Shown here one piece after another: positions 29,701 to 39,142 of a DNA stretch of 64,000 nt. Below the pieces are notes generated by a model. That model saw nothing but the letters and a program-made list of their open reading frames with translations. It made no database searches and was not told where the DNA came from. Each line of letters starts with the position of its first letter. Position 1 is the first letter of the stretch. The stretch covers positions 868,001 to 932,000 of the forward strand of contig NC_089464.1 of assembly GCF_029203305.1 (NCBI RefSeq), given 5' to 3'. Both the position numbers and the translations under genes were made by a program. The stretch is from Yamadazyma tenuis. Lineage: Eukaryota > Ascomycota > Pichiomycetes > Serinales > Debaryomycetaceae.

Positions 29701-32426
29701 TGATCTGGAACTTCTACATCATTGGTAAAAATGAAGATGAAGCGAACTTGAGTTACTCATTGAGTAAATTGTTGCCAACAGTTGCCCGGACTTTCATTAA
29801 GTATAACAAATTCACCAGAAACAACGACTACTTTAAGCCTAGGAGAACGTTCACTGCCTTGTTCCCCAGTACATTTCCTTTCAATGAGCTGTCCATTGAC
29901 TCGGTTGTCAGTGATGAAGTGATTGTTGAAATCTTAGTGGAATTAGCTACAGTCTTTAGTTTCATTGCAAAGATTGCTAAAAGTGTTTCTGGGAACCAGG
30001 GGTACGCTGAGATCCTTTCAACTGAAATTGAAAATGATTTCTTCAATCCTAAGCTTTACTTAGCCAATGACTTCCAGAATGAAGATTTAATAACTCTTAT
30101 GACTGGTGCAAGATTAATTAGACAAGGAAAGTATTTCCCAGAAGACAAATGGTTGACTCTTTACGCTACCTTGGCTGAAGGATGTTTGAGTGCATTGGAG
30201 TTGGTAAGGCCATTGTTGATTGCACATCATATCCCACCAATCGACAAGTCTGAAATGTTTGATAGAGTTCTTTGGGGAGTCTACTTGAAGAATTTGCTTA
30301 AATTGGGAACCATTGCACCTGTTTCGGTGGAACATTTATCGGACGTTCCTAGAAAAGCTTGTATGAGCATTACCGGAGATATGAGAGACAGAATTGCGTA
30401 TTTAATTAATGAAGCATGGGACGCTTTGGCCTGGGATGCAGTTGAAGAAGATACTATCCGGTTCAATCTCAACAAGTTTGGTGGATATCAAGTTGAGTTC
30501 ATTAGCAGTGATTACTCCATCTTGCAATACTTAATGCCTTTCGCTTTGCAAAAGAATGTACAATGCCAATCGGTATCTGTTAAGGTCTTGTGGTCCATTA
30601 TGGTTTCTGAGTATATTTTAAGTGACTCGATTATCGATGTTGAGAGAGAATGTTTACTTGGTTTACATGATGTCTACAACGGACACTCATACAAACCAAG
30701 TATTGTGGTGCAAGAGTCTTTCATTGATAGAATGAAATCTACCATTAGATTGGATAGAGAAGATGAGGCGTTCAATTTGATCTTCAACTTCATCCAGACC
30801 CTACAAGGATTCTTGTTGGTGTTGAATGATTTGACTAGTGTTCCTGTTGGTGCTGAGTTTGATGATGACAGAACTTTTCATAAGTTGAACATCAATGCGT
30901 ACCTTAAGAATGCCAATAAGCCTGAATTATTCCATTCCTTCATTAACCAGATGTATGAAGAAAACTTAAAGAAGAACGATTATATTCAAGCGGCCTTGAG
31001 TTTGGAATTATTGGCATCTACTTACGTTTGGAATCACCAGATCACAGTGCCTCCGAGCTTCAGACCCAAGTTCCCAGAACAAACCTCATTTGAAAGAAAA
31101 GAAGCCTTATATAAGATGATTGCTCAAAACTATATCAAGGGAAACAGTTTGGAAAGAGCCACCGATACGTACAACGAATTGCTTGACTCATACAATCAGC
31201 ATACTTATGATTTGAAGAGTTTTTCCTACGTTCACAATAAGTTGGCTAAGTTGTATTTAGATTTGGAAAGCTCGGATAAGCTTACCCCTTCGTTCTTCAG
31301 AGTGGCATTTATAGGTGCTGGATTCCCCAGCAACATTAGAGGAAAAGATCAGATATACGAAGGATTGCCATTTGAACACATCAGTTCTATTCACGAAAGA
31401 TTGTTGAGATTGTACCCAGGAGCCAGAATTATCAGTGATGATGCCGAAGCCCAAAGGTTGAAAGAACGGTTACAAACCGGTAGATACTTGTACGTTAACA
31501 CCATTGAGCCAATCAGTGAAATTTCTGACAAGTTATTCAATACCTCTATCGGAGTCAGGCAGTATGCCCGGAACAAAGATTTGAGATTCTTCACCACAAT
31601 GAAAAGGATTCCTGGGTCTACTTCTGTGTTTGACTTGTGGACCGAAGAAACTACCTTTGAAACATATCTTTCTTTCCCAACATTAATGAACAGAAGTGAA
31701 ATCAAGACCTCCAGAGTGGTGAAGTTGTCTCCGTTAGATAATGCTATCAAGGCCATTGTACGTAAGAACAATGATTTGGTGCAATTAGAGAGTTTGATAA
31801 ATATTGCCTTCAAAGAGAAAGCAGATTACATGTCTTTGTTCAATGATTTGTCAAGACAATTGGCCGGTACCGTTGATTCACCCGTCAATGGAGGTGTTGG
31901 ACAGTACAGAACCTTCTTTAATGATGCTAAGTACTATGGCAAGGACGAATATGCAGATAACATCCGTTTGTTAAAGAATGCCTTCGATGACTTGACATTG
32001 ATTTTGAGCAGATGCTTACATTTACACGGAAAGCTTGTGTCGCCTTCTATGAAAACCAACCACGATGCTTTGGTTTCATTGTACATCAAAAATTTCAAAG
32101 AAGAAATCCAAGCATTAGATATTTCAACCGACTACGACAACACCAACTACAACCACAACGTCGCACACTACCAGCCATCGGTTACTGGAGCTATCAACGA
32201 CAAGCGGTCCATTTCTGCTAGTTCAGGAATCTCGAATGGTGCCAGTGCAAACGGTTCAAGGCTCACAAAGTCGACATCCAGAACCTCCTCCGCATCTAGC
32301 AATTCTGGATTATCTGGCCTTTCGTCTGACAAAAACTCTACCAGCAACTCATTTGCTAGTAGTGCATATTTGAATGCACCCAAAAGAACTGCATTGAATT
32401 GGAGAAATATGGTTAATAGAACCTAG
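26724..32426 (+). CDS. DCK1: DOCK-family guanine nucleotide exchange factor Dck1
   Basis: Exchange factor for a Rho/Rac-type GTPase (Rho5 in S. cerevisiae, with Lmo1/ELMO as partner), linked to oxidative and cell-wall stress and mitophagy. The product is 1900 residues, similar to yeast Dck1. The N-terminal SH3-like region spans about 10-90 (PGDEVYIFETKNAKWARGYTV). A DHR-1/C2 domain at about 520-700 should bind phosphoinositides. A long helical middle is followed by DHR-2, the exchange domain, at about 1385-1790 (ERKEALYKMIAQNYIKGNSL, YRVAFIGAGFP-type strand, then FxTEETTF). A Ser/Asn-rich C-terminal tail begins near 1810. Length, domain order and lack of other paralogues in yeasts make the call firm. 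Confidence 0.92.
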   Translation: MSWEPTDTFLRGKVIKPFLPFEKHPDLINDNLQNLFPGDEVYIFETKNAKWARGYTVTRPFPHDFTITSVNLDELPTTKVKVLIFPLSFIEVLEKIPIRKAAVDKEFNNIADMDMVPTIEDSERERTYALAGAVPEANGNARKAIPQLPLQRFDVEDSLLDELKYTLNLLTAHIFALYSIGEFRLFNKLSQNYTELEEARVKLTHNLLTVDEVQSTKENVTFILDKIPKKLASKAARLNDVSYDLDNAGTDISGYKAILARQGDTGELLNFDNSLPSGIAANQVFCALQPNFPINYHYNDQEFSLAPRKNSKLIRDPPSHVLVDFKSVSGSSAYQPPGFAGTIAYLYIRNNRKRLTEAFAVHTDSVNDLIHVEKISAALFRNIPATETENTRVYLVAVLTEEIDLNLKESSNTPQVRRVKKGVAAGVADITRVFSRNKGSLTSGESHQFVIKLFGSYVNQKRNLKDTDGIANGGWGEIVDRIIAGSNHGVAVNPRAEKLTVAVKEFKHQFTTHENGDLENKNIIGSATPIARIKPIFFDPLAENYERLYLKMGKISLLNSITKDDLLTFEVSTPNNELITFAKASNQQEKRSWQFVSVFPDEVVGEIIKVNGISLKNPSKKLIKDDYIVLALFINGSLAGEGKLLYKTGNRLVEFNQKKNHIIEVTSTPHNIPMAQVEVTTEYIGKVYNSDSSIDSVFQHERYFKTGAKGMDELAASLIAFTKLGVSQLVKYFPELLGSLYNIIETASAQPSSSSVEILLENLFKAIIHLLDTIFGKQEQYCYMVDLYVHNQPSRPKVGVFLLNRLSELFSRAGSSWNAVSRSLCRVISVVIRLAITSMKDTEQTPEYFEAIKSLFRSVSFFLTIQSPSLINDQVLILEVIDYILSFNTRLNEEQTLEFVINFIDSIGIRGLGANEDVIINKKPVVAPKDHKIIVSKLLLIHRLFGTKLAKSPNTLPTLICRSVVWAMEVLLGPTDIDASRLACTVLNEVCTLIWNFYIIGKNEDEANLSYSLSKLLPTVARTFIKYNKFTRNNDYFKPRRTFTALFPSTFPFNELSIDSVVSDEVIVEILVELATVFSFIAKIAKSVSGNQGYAEILSTEIENDFFNPKLYLANDFQNEDLITLMTGARLIRQGKYFPEDKWLTLYATLAEGCLSALELVRPLLIAHHIPPIDKSEMFDRVLWGVYLKNLLKLGTIAPVSVEHLSDVPRKACMSITGDMRDRIAYLINEAWDALAWDAVEEDTIRFNLNKFGGYQVEFISSDYSILQYLMPFALQKNVQCQSVSVKVLWSIMVSEYILSDSIIDVERECLLGLHDVYNGHSYKPSIVVQESFIDRMKSTIRLDREDEAFNLIFNFIQTLQGFLLVLNDLTSVPVGAEFDDDRTFHKLNINAYLKNANKPELFHSFINQMYEENLKKNDYIQAALSLELLASTYVWNHQITVPPSFRPKFPEQTSFERKEALYKMIAQNYIKGNSLERATDTYNELLDSYNQHTYDLKSFSYVHNKLAKLYLDLESSDKLTPSFFRVAFIGAGFPSNIRGKDQIYEGLPFEHISSIHERLLRLYPGARIISDDAEAQRLKERLQTGRYLYVNTIEPISEISDKLFNTSIGVRQYARNKDLRFFTTMKRIPGSTSVFDLWTEETTFETYLSFPTLMNRSEIKTSRVVKLSPLDNAIKAIVRKNNDLVQLESLINIAFKEKADYMSLFNDLSRQLAGTVDSPVNGGVGQYRTFFNDAKYYGKDEYADNIRLLKNAFDDLTLILSRCLHLHGKLVSPSMKTNHDALVSLYIKNFKEEIQALDISTDYDNTNYNHNVAHYQPSVTGAINDKRSISASSGISNGASANGSRLTKSTSRTSSASSNSGLSGLSSDKNSTSNSFASSAYLNAPKRTALNWRNMVNRT

Positions 32427-32560
32427 GTGTATAGCTTGATAAATAACACAAAAGCCGAATTACAATTCGCACAATTTTCATCTTCCAGTCACAGCGTTGG
32501 AAAAAAAAAGCTTACAAAAGGTAACACTCAAACAAACCATCATCGTAATACGCAGATAAG

Positions 32561-32917
32561 ATGTTCAGATTTGCCACCCGTGCTGTTCGTGCCAATGCTT
32601 TGCAGGCCACCAGAGCTCCATTAGCCTCTAGATTTGCTACTCCAGTTCGTTTTTACGCCGTGGCACCAATCTCCAAAGAAGAAGTCACCAAGCGTGCTTT
32701 TGAAGCTTTGAAGACTGTGGCTGCTTTGCAAGAATCCAAGTTATCTGTCGATGCCTCTTTCCAAAAGGACTTGGGTTTGGACTCCTTGGACACTGTTGAA
32801 GCTTTGGTCGCCTTGGAGGAAGAATTTGACTTGGAAATCCCTGACAAGATTTCCGATGAAATCAAAACCGTCGGTGAAGCCATTGATTACATTTACCAAG
32901 AAGAACAGAATCTTTGA
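32561..32917 (+). CDS. ACP1: Mitochondrial acyl carrier protein
   Basis: Carrier for mitochondrial type II fatty acid synthesis; also a subunit of complex I in yeasts that have it, and a partner of LYR proteins and Fe-S assembly. The product is 118 residues. A mitochondrial presequence occupies about the first 35 ([20 protein letters not shown], Arg-rich, no acidic residues). The ACP domain follows, with the phosphopantetheine attachment serine in GLDSLDTVE near residue 74. The acidic helix II and C-terminal helix IV ([10 protein letters not shown]) are intact. Confidence 0.96.
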   Translation: MFRFATRAVRANALQATRAPLASRFATPVRFYAVAPISKEEVTKRAFEALKTVAALQESKLSVDASFQKDLGLDSLDTVEALVALEEEFDLEIPDKISDEIKTVGEAIDYIYQEEQNL

Positions 32918-33200
32918 ACTGGTCGTCTCCATGTATATAAACCAATTCCTGATATTTGACTTTATCTAGTATAATAAATAAAGTTCATGAGTAATGAGTA
33001 AGAGTAATAAATGATACTCGAGTAATATGTAATCGTTCCTGGTTCTTGATTGTATGCTTATGCGCTTCTTCTAGGTTGTAGACTTTGCTTCACTATAGCG
33101 GAAAATACGAATAAAACATTTAACAGATTCTGGTAAATTTTTGGAGCCGTCCCACTAGTTGGTTTGCGAACCAGAAAAATCTAAGATATATATATTCCCA

Positions 33201-34328
33201 ATGATAGCAAGAAGCTTGTCAGCAGATGAGTACGAGGCCCTAAACGGTGAAGAGAGGTTGAGAGAGCAGGTTGAGGACTTGGTTCTTTCAAATACTGATG
33301 AAGATGATGACGATGACGAAGAAATTGACACTGTGGCTAATGAAGCTAATGAACCTTTACCTGTGGAGTATCGAGGAACTATAATCCCTGACCCAGATGT
33401 ACAACAAATTGAAGCAGATAATGTTTTGACTGATTCTTATGAAGATGATACCGACTACCTTGAGTTGATTCATCTTAAGATAGGTTCGTTGAGTGACTTG
33501 GATTTAGGCAGATTTACTAAGCTTGAATCTGTTTGTTTTCGACAAAACTTAATCACTTCGATGGTCGACGTGAGGGACTTAAGTGATACCGTCGAAGAAT
33601 TGGACTTTTATGATAACAGAATCAACCACATCTCCAGTAATATTGGTAAATTGGTCAATCTCAAGAACTTGGATTTGTCTTTCAACAAGATTAAAAACAT
33701 AAAGAACCTCGAAAAGCTCACTGAGTTGGAGAACTTGTACTTTGTTCAAAACAAAATCAAGGAGATTAAGAACCTTGACAACAACCTTAAGATCAAGAAC
33801 TTAGAATTGGGAGGTAATAAGATAGGGGATATCAGCGAAATGATGTTGAAATTAGTGAACATTGAGCAGTTATGGTTGGGGAAGAACCAGATCCCCCGTC
33901 TCCAAAACCTCCAGAATTTGAAGAACTTACGAATTTTATCCATCCAGTCCAACAGAATTGAAAAAATCGAAGGCTTGGAAAGTCTAGAAAATCTACAGGA
34001 GTTGTACTTATCCCACAACAAGATCAGCAAGATCGAAAATCTTGAGCACAACACAAAGCTACAAGTGTTAGATGTGACATCCAATGGCTTGAAGTCACTT
34101 AGTGGCTTGAGTCATCTCAAGCAATTGACTGATTTCTGGTGTTCGTACAATCAGATCTCAAACTTCAACGAAATTAACAGAGAACTAGGTAGCCTTCCTG
34201 AATTGGACACCGTCTACTTCGAAGGCAACCCGGTACAGACGTCCAATCCAACTGCTTATCGTAGAAAACTAAGATTGAGCCTTGGTCCTAGTTTGTCGAA
34301 AATCGATGCTACTTACGTTCACAACTGA
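33201..34328 (+). CDS. SDS22: Protein phosphatase 1 regulatory subunit Sds22 (leucine-rich repeats)
   Basis: Nuclear regulator and maturation partner of the PP1 catalytic subunit Glc7. The product is 375 residues from the first ATG (MIARSLSADEYEAL). About 120 residues of acidic N terminus (DEDDDDDEEID) precede roughly eleven 22-residue SDS22-type repeats of the form L-x-x-L-x-x-L-x-L-x-x-N-x-I-x-x-I, from residue 115 to 345. A C-terminal LRR cap (LPELDTVYFEGNPV) follows. The frame is open upstream of this ATG but contains no earlier one. Confidence 0.94.
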   Translation: MIARSLSADEYEALNGEERLREQVEDLVLSNTDEDDDDDEEIDTVANEANEPLPVEYRGTIIPDPDVQQIEADNVLTDSYEDDTDYLELIHLKIGSLSDLDLGRFTKLESVCFRQNLITSMVDVRDLSDTVEELDFYDNRINHISSNIGKLVNLKNLDLSFNKIKNIKNLEKLTELENLYFVQNKIKEIKNLDNNLKIKNLELGGNKIGDISEMMLKLVNIEQLWLGKNQIPRLQNLQNLKNLRILSIQSNRIEKIEGLESLENLQELYLSHNKISKIENLEHNTKLQVLDVTSNGLKSLSGLSHLKQLTDFWCSYNQISNFNEINRELGSLPELDTVYFEGNPVQTSNPTAYRRKLRLSLGPSLSKIDATYVHN

Positions 34329-34810
34329 TAAGCTTTGCTGCAAAGAAGCGCCTGAAATTTAGAACTAAATGTGTATAGTTGAGATTAATATCAATATTGC
34401 TAATGTTTGTAGTTCCAGATGCCACGGGCATTTTACAGATTTTTTCACTCTTAGTGGTGGAATAGTTTTTGTTGGTACAGTTTGTAAGCAGATCATGCAT
34501 TCCCATCCGTTCTAAGCGACTGCGATGACTGAAAATTATGTCTTCGCAACACTCATCAACCGGACTTACTACCACTGATGAGATAAGCCAATTGGTACAT
34601 CCCAATGTTAAGTGGGGTTTTATTACTATGTTGTTAAGGTATTGGTTATAGATATCATCTAGTATAAAAAACCAGCAAATCACTGTTCTAGAATATTTGC
34701 TATGACTTTCTCATGCATGAATTTATTTCCAGCGAAACTATATAAAGGGGTCATACCGCTGTTTTTTTCTTTGTAATTCAATTTCACGAAAACTAGTCAA
34801 TCCTTTGTAA
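34329..34810 (+). promoter_or_regulatory. Promoter of the HSP20 gene, with heat-shock element and TATA box
   Basis: 482 bp without a credible gene. A heat-shock element TTCTAGAA followed by TATTT lies at 34686-34698, that is two perfect inverted Hsf1 half-sites and a weak third. A TATATAAA box at 34739-34746 lies about 65 bp before the ATG. Together they support heat-inducible transcription of the next gene. Confidence 0.7.
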
Positions 34811-35350
34811 ATGTACAGCTTAAAAGACAGCAAGGCTTTAGAAGAATATAATGGTCAATCGATCTTCTCCCACTCAGGATGGGAGAATCCTCAGATAAGA
34901 AATTCTGGTAACCCCAACAACTTCAGCTCTGAAAGTTTATTACCCAAGGCCCATTTATACAAGGAGCTTTTGAACGAAGATATGGTATTCAAGGAAAATT
35001 TGTACAACGAGTTTGATGATGTCAACTTGAGCGAAGAGCCTGGTCAATACGTCATTCACTTCAAGGATGATAAGATCAACCAGAAAGAGTTGAGGTTGGA
35101 CTTCAACAAAGAAGACAACGAGTTGAAAATTGAAATATTCCAGAAGTCCAGCAATGAACAGGATGAAGAGTACTATGTGAGTCACTTTGAAAGCAATGTT
35201 AAGTTTGACAAGTCCGTCAAGTTCGATGAGATCTTGCCCAGCACCGAAGATGGTGTGGTAACTATTTGCATTCCAAAGGTTCACAGAGATAACGACAGCC
35301 TGACGTTGATGCAATTGAAAAACGCTTCTGTTGAACAGTTGAAGAAGTAG
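34811..35350 (+). CDS. Small heat-shock protein, HSP20 / alpha-crystallin family
   Basis: Probable ATP-independent holdase chaperone. The product is 179 residues, within the 150-200 range of yeast small HSPs. The alpha-crystallin-like region runs from about residue 75 to 165. GQYVIHFKDDKINQKELRLDF corresponds to the first strands, NELKIEIFQK to the middle, and KFDKSVKFDEILPS then GVVTICIPKV to the last strands with the conserved hydrophobic I-x-I/V end. The domain is diverged from the classic A-x-x-x-x-G-V-L motif. The upstream heat-shock element supports the call. It is the second HSP20-type gene in the window and could be the counterpart of Candida Hsp21, which I cannot confirm. Confidence 0.75.
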   Translation: MYSLKDSKALEEYNGQSIFSHSGWENPQIRNSGNPNNFSSESLLPKAHLYKELLNEDMVFKENLYNEFDDVNLSEEPGQYVIHFKDDKINQKELRLDFNKEDNELKIEIFQKSSNEQDEEYYVSHFESNVKFDKSVKFDEILPSTEDGVVTICIPKVHRDNDSLTLMQLKNASVEQLKK

Positions 35351-35557
35351 ACTATTAGCTATATTCATTATTAACTTTCAGTTCTTTGACGACCTATTAT
35401 CAATTCATGTTGCTATTTCAAATTTCGAAACTCAAAGGTGCTTTAGTATCAACAAGTATTTACTTTTTTCTAAGATAAACGATATTAAGACCTAGGTATA
35501 TTTGTGTAGTATACGATAAATGACATTCTAGTTGACAAACAGCAAAAGCTATTGGAA

Positions 35558-36145
35558 ATGAGTATTTCTCTCTGCGCTGCATCAAAAAACCATTTTGCAA
35601 CCATGGGCAACCACCACTTTAAAAGACCCTTTTCATTAAGAAGAAGAACCAGGTATTCCATAGAAGAACAAATCTTGAGCAAGATTGAAGATGACTTTAT
35701 CTATCGAAACTTAGGAAGAAAACCAGTTAGGCTTCCGTCGTTTGACATCGATGACCTATTAGGTACAAACGAGACAGGAGAAATGAAGATTGAGGAATTG
35801 ATTCTTGAAATCAACCGGATGATTGTCACCAATAGTTGGGCTAATTCAGGAGTCAGGAAAAATTCTACTTTCAAAGAGAATATTGCCCCAAGTACAAACA
35901 TGGAACCTACCAGAGATCTGACAGATGAAGAGAATAGTGCTGGAAACGGTACAAACACAGCAAGTACAAAATCAACTACCTCCAACAGGTTTGAAACATC
36001 GACTTTATCCGACACATCGAAACCGACTACAGTTTCCAACACCAAATTGGAACTTGAGTTCATAGATCTCCTCAGCGACCCAAAGTCGAACTTAATTAGT
36101 TCAGATCCAAAAAATGAACTACGCTTCTTTGCAATGAGTGGATAG
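35558..36145 (+). CDS. Hypothetical protein, unrecognised
   Basis: 195 residues from the first ATG (MSISLCAASK); a second ATG at 35603 (MGNHHFKRP) may be the real start. The N-terminal part is basic (FKRPFSLRRRTRYS) and is followed by a likely structured segment at about 28-95 (EEQILSKIEDDFIYRNLGRKPVRLPSFDI, then KIEELILEINRMIV). The rest is Ser/Thr/Asn-rich and probably disordered, with a short hydrophobic motif LELEFIDLLSD near the C terminus. I do not recognise a family. It ends 13 bp from the stop of the convergent GCD7, and codon use looks like that of its neighbours. Confidence 0.6.
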   Translation: MSISLCAASKNHFATMGNHHFKRPFSLRRRTRYSIEEQILSKIEDDFIYRNLGRKPVRLPSFDIDDLLGTNETGEMKIEELILEINRMIVTNSWANSGVRKNSTFKENIAPSTNMEPTRDLTDEENSAGNGTNTASTKSTTSNRFETSTLSDTSKPTTVSNTKLELEFIDLLSDPKSNLISSDPKNELRFFAMSG

Positions 36146-36158
36146 TTATGCATTAAAT

Positions 36159-37253
36159 CTATTCTAAATTATTATCCTCAGGCTTGTAGTTATCCAACAC
36201 GATTCTATAGATGAAGGAAGGTGCAAACCCTCCAATGTTGGTGATGTATATATCGATGTTTTCTGGTGGTATGTAATCGTTCAATGGATTGGTGATAATA
36301 TCAACGTTTTCAAGTAGTTCGTAGTCCGAATAATTCAATACCTTTCCTGAATTTCCTACCTTGATCAAATCATTTCTGTTGAACGGGTATAAGGGTGACA
36401 ACTTGTACAAACCTGCCACAGCAAACACAGGAGTTTTGTGCTCTCTGGCACATTCCACTACGTTCGAAACACCCGAGTTCGACATACATCCACCATTTGC
36501 AAAGACAGTATTCGATCCAACAATGACTTTCCCGACCCGTGACATCATGGCGAAGGTAGTTGTGTCTGGTATTAATATTGTCTCTATCTTATTGTCGGCC
36601 AATTTCTTGATAAATTTATGAGTCTGCTCAATCTCGTTGGGGTAGTTCTCTGTCACCAACACCGTGAACTTTCTCTTGGATCTGGCCTTAATCAAAAACT
36701 GTAACACCGTCGACGAATTAGGAGTGGGGGTTAATAGGATCTCATTATCATGAATCAAGTCGGCTGACATGTTTTCCAACCCTTCATTGACATTTATGAT
36801 TTCATCGATCAAATCTCTGATCCCTTGTATGATGATAGATCTCAAGTCACTGCTTTGCTTTTTCAGTTGTATTAAGGACTCTTGCTTAACGGTATTATTG
36901 TTAGTGGATAACAAGCTGAAAATTGAGCTCATCATCGTATTAGACTCGGAGTTTGGGTCTAGCTCAAGGTTCTCTTCTATTTCAACCCTTATTATTGACA
37001 ATACTCTTCTGACAATATTGCCACAAATGAACTCGCGAGGAAGGGCCGCTTGTAAAACTACACCCACCTGCCTTATGGTATTCACCAAATCGTATGGGTT
37101 GGACCATCTGGTAGCAGAAATCACCCTCATAAGCAAATGAGAGATCTCCAAGGCAATGGTCTTATCACCCGTGATTTGATGGCGAGTGAGTTGATCGACC
37201 ACGGGGTTCAACAACGCGGTTATCTCTGGTTTTAGTTGTTTATTATCTACCAT
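36159..37253 (-). CDS. GCD7: Translation initiation factor eIF2B subunit beta
   Basis: Regulatory subunit of the eIF2B exchange factor, which recycles eIF2-GDP and responds to eIF2alpha phosphorylation. The product is 364 residues, close to yeast Gcd7. The N-terminal helical domain spans about 1-160 and the C-terminal Rossmann-like IF-2B domain about 170-355. Signature stretches are FTVLVTENYPNEIEQTHKF, NGGCMSNSGVSNVVECA, KTPVFAVAGLYKLSPLYPFN and NIGGFAPSFIYRIVLDNYK. The last is specific for the beta subunit as against alpha (Gcn3) and delta (Gcd2). It is divergent from MED1, with 82 bp between the starts. Confidence 0.94.
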   Translation of the reverse strand: MVDNKQLKPEITALLNPVVDQLTRHQITGDKTIALEISHLLMRVISATRWSNPYDLVNTIRQVGVVLQAALPREFICGNIVRRVLSIIRVEIEENLELDPNSESNTMMSSIFSLLSTNNNTVKQESLIQLKKQSSDLRSIIIQGIRDLIDEIINVNEGLENMSADLIHDNEILLTPTPNSSTVLQFLIKARSKRKFTVLVTENYPNEIEQTHKFIKKLADNKIETILIPDTTTFAMMSRVGKVIVGSNTVFANGGCMSNSGVSNVVECAREHKTPVFAVAGLYKLSPLYPFNRNDLIKVGNSGKVLNYSDYELLENVDIITNPLNDYIPPENIDIYITNIGGFAPSFIYRIVLDNYKPEDNNLE

Positions 37254-37335
37254 AGTCTCACAGTCAAGGATGAATTAAATTTTTGCTCATTTGTGCTCGC
37301 ACCTTAAGCTGAAAAAACAAGACTTTCATACCTAC

Positions 37336-39093
37336 ATGAGTGATTTCAATACCAGCTTGGAGAGGTCCTTGTCCATCCTCTACGGACATGCTGGGGGTTT
37401 TAAGATGTCAATTGAGTTGATTCAGAAGTTGTCTCAGCAGTTAAACTTGGACACCTTTATCGATACGGATGCCTACTCTCATATCATTGATCAACCGTAC
37501 CACGATGAACTGGGGAACCTGATAAAGTTTCAGCGGTTATCGATTGCTGGGTCGTTGATTCTCATTGATATTGACTTCCTTGACTCTGTCATTTACAGAG
37601 TATCATTCTCGCTGGCCAATCAACTTTATGATAACAAACTAAGTGACATAAACTCATCGGGTGCAGAGTCCAACACCAAAAGCCCTCCCACTGTTTACAA
37701 ACAAGACAACATCAATGTTATCAAATTGACCTTTGCATTTGATTCGGTTGAATCGATTCTCGACAAAAAGGAATACAATAACATCGAAGTTATCCTCCTT
37801 AAAAGCTTACAGGCACCTAAACTAATGAACTTCCCAAGGAACTTGAAGTACTTGGCAAAGCTAGACAGATTATCTAATACCCACATAGATGCCTTCACGT
37901 ATGTCGACAACGCAGCACTGATTTTAAAGGCCATATACAGCCTTGAAACTCAAGCCTCTGTCGACTGGCTCATTGAAGCAGGATACAGTAACTCCATTGG
38001 AAAACCTTGTATCAATAAACCGTGGAGCAACGATGTGGGAATCTTCTTGGAATTTTGGGAAGATTTCAGGTACATTAACCACGAGTATCAACAGGAAGGC
38101 TCTGGATTGCTCTTGGGGCAAAAATACAGCTTGCTTTTCGACCTTGACCAGAGTACCCGTAAGTCTCCAACTGATTTTATAGGGGAGGCCCGAGACCATA
38201 TTTGGGAATTCAATGGTGAGAAGTACCAACTCCAGTTTGGTGATAACACCTACTTGACGACCGGTAGATCATCTATAACTGCCTCCACCAAGAATGACAC
38301 ATCATTCACTTCCAACTGGGCCTTTAATTTGGTGTTAAGTCATCCCATTTACTTACCCATCAATATCATTGAGTTTATTGGCATCGAATCCTTTGAGGAA
38401 AGCGACTTCAAGGACGACACGTTCTTCGACAAATTGAATGTTGAAAAAGATTTCTATGTCCATTCCAAGGTCAACAAAGGTTTGAAGTTCTCAATCAAGA
38501 GCGATATCCATTCAAAGTTTGTGTCAGTTCGCTCGTTATCAATTAAGACTTTGCGTGATATTCCCTTGTTCATCAGAATATTTCGCAACCAAATTGTTTT
38601 GACTAATATTCTCAAGCAACTAATTTGGTCCAATGGTTGCAAAATTGGCGGAGAAGTGGAAGAAGAAGATAAGGACTTTGAAGCCAAGTCCAAGTTGAAG
38701 AATTCCCTTCTGTTGGCAAACTTAGACGACCAACTTCTTAGTTTACATGTATTGAACAAATCCAAGTTTACCGAGACAGAGGAAACCGATTTGGACGAAT
38801 TTATGAACGAAGAGTCTCCTTTTGAACTGGATGCAGAAGAAGGATTGGTGGTGAAGATCAGTGAAATGTCCTACAATACAAAGAACCTTGACACGTTCAT
38901 TGAAATCTTTGGCAAATTCAACGACTTAACCGTCGATATTCACTTGAAAATCTCTAACGGAGAAATAGTGAGCAACCACATTAATAGCGTGATGGATGAT
39001 GAAGCTATCACACAATACAACCGGTTTATCAAGTGTTTGAACATTACCGAAGATATTGTCAAAAGTTTGAATCACGTTTACCCTCCCACCTAG
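37336..39093 (+). CDS. MED1: Mediator complex subunit Med1
   Basis: Subunit of the middle module of the Mediator co-activator of RNA polymerase II. The product is 585 residues from the first ATG (MSDFNTSLERSLSIL); the frame is open upstream but without an ATG. The N-terminal part matches the Med1 domain (IELIQKLSQQLNLDTF, then FQRLSIAGSLILIDIDF). The middle continues as a beta-rich fold with LVLSHPIYLP. The length is near the 566 residues of S. cerevisiae Med1. Sequence conservation of Med1 is low between yeasts, so the call depends on the N-terminal motifs and length. The next gene starts only 49 bp downstream on the same strand. Confidence 0.78.
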   Translation: MSDFNTSLERSLSILYGHAGGFKMSIELIQKLSQQLNLDTFIDTDAYSHIIDQPYHDELGNLIKFQRLSIAGSLILIDIDFLDSVIYRVSFSLANQLYDNKLSDINSSGAESNTKSPPTVYKQDNINVIKLTFAFDSVESILDKKEYNNIEVILLKSLQAPKLMNFPRNLKYLAKLDRLSNTHIDAFTYVDNAALILKAIYSLETQASVDWLIEAGYSNSIGKPCINKPWSNDVGIFLEFWEDFRYINHEYQQEGSGLLLGQKYSLLFDLDQSTRKSPTDFIGEARDHIWEFNGEKYQLQFGDNTYLTTGRSSITASTKNDTSFTSNWAFNLVLSHPIYLPINIIEFIGIESFEESDFKDDTFFDKLNVEKDFYVHSKVNKGLKFSIKSDIHSKFVSVRSLSIKTLRDIPLFIRIFRNQIVLTNILKQLIWSNGCKIGGEVEEEDKDFEAKSKLKNSLLLANLDDQLLSLHVLNKSKFTETEETDLDEFMNEESPFELDAEEGLVVKISEMSYNTKNLDTFIEIFGKFNDLTVDIHLKISNGEIVSNHINSVMDDEAITQYNRFIKCLNITEDIVKSLNHVYPPT

Positions 39094-39142
39094 TTTCTAG
39101 AAAATGTGAGCGTGCGCGACCCTTCTCTCGTTTGCGGGCGTT

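Noticed and set aside
34309..34683. 124-codon minus-strand ORF between SDS22 and the HSP20 gene
   Set aside because: Composition unlike a protein and no recognisable motif; it lies in a promoter region.
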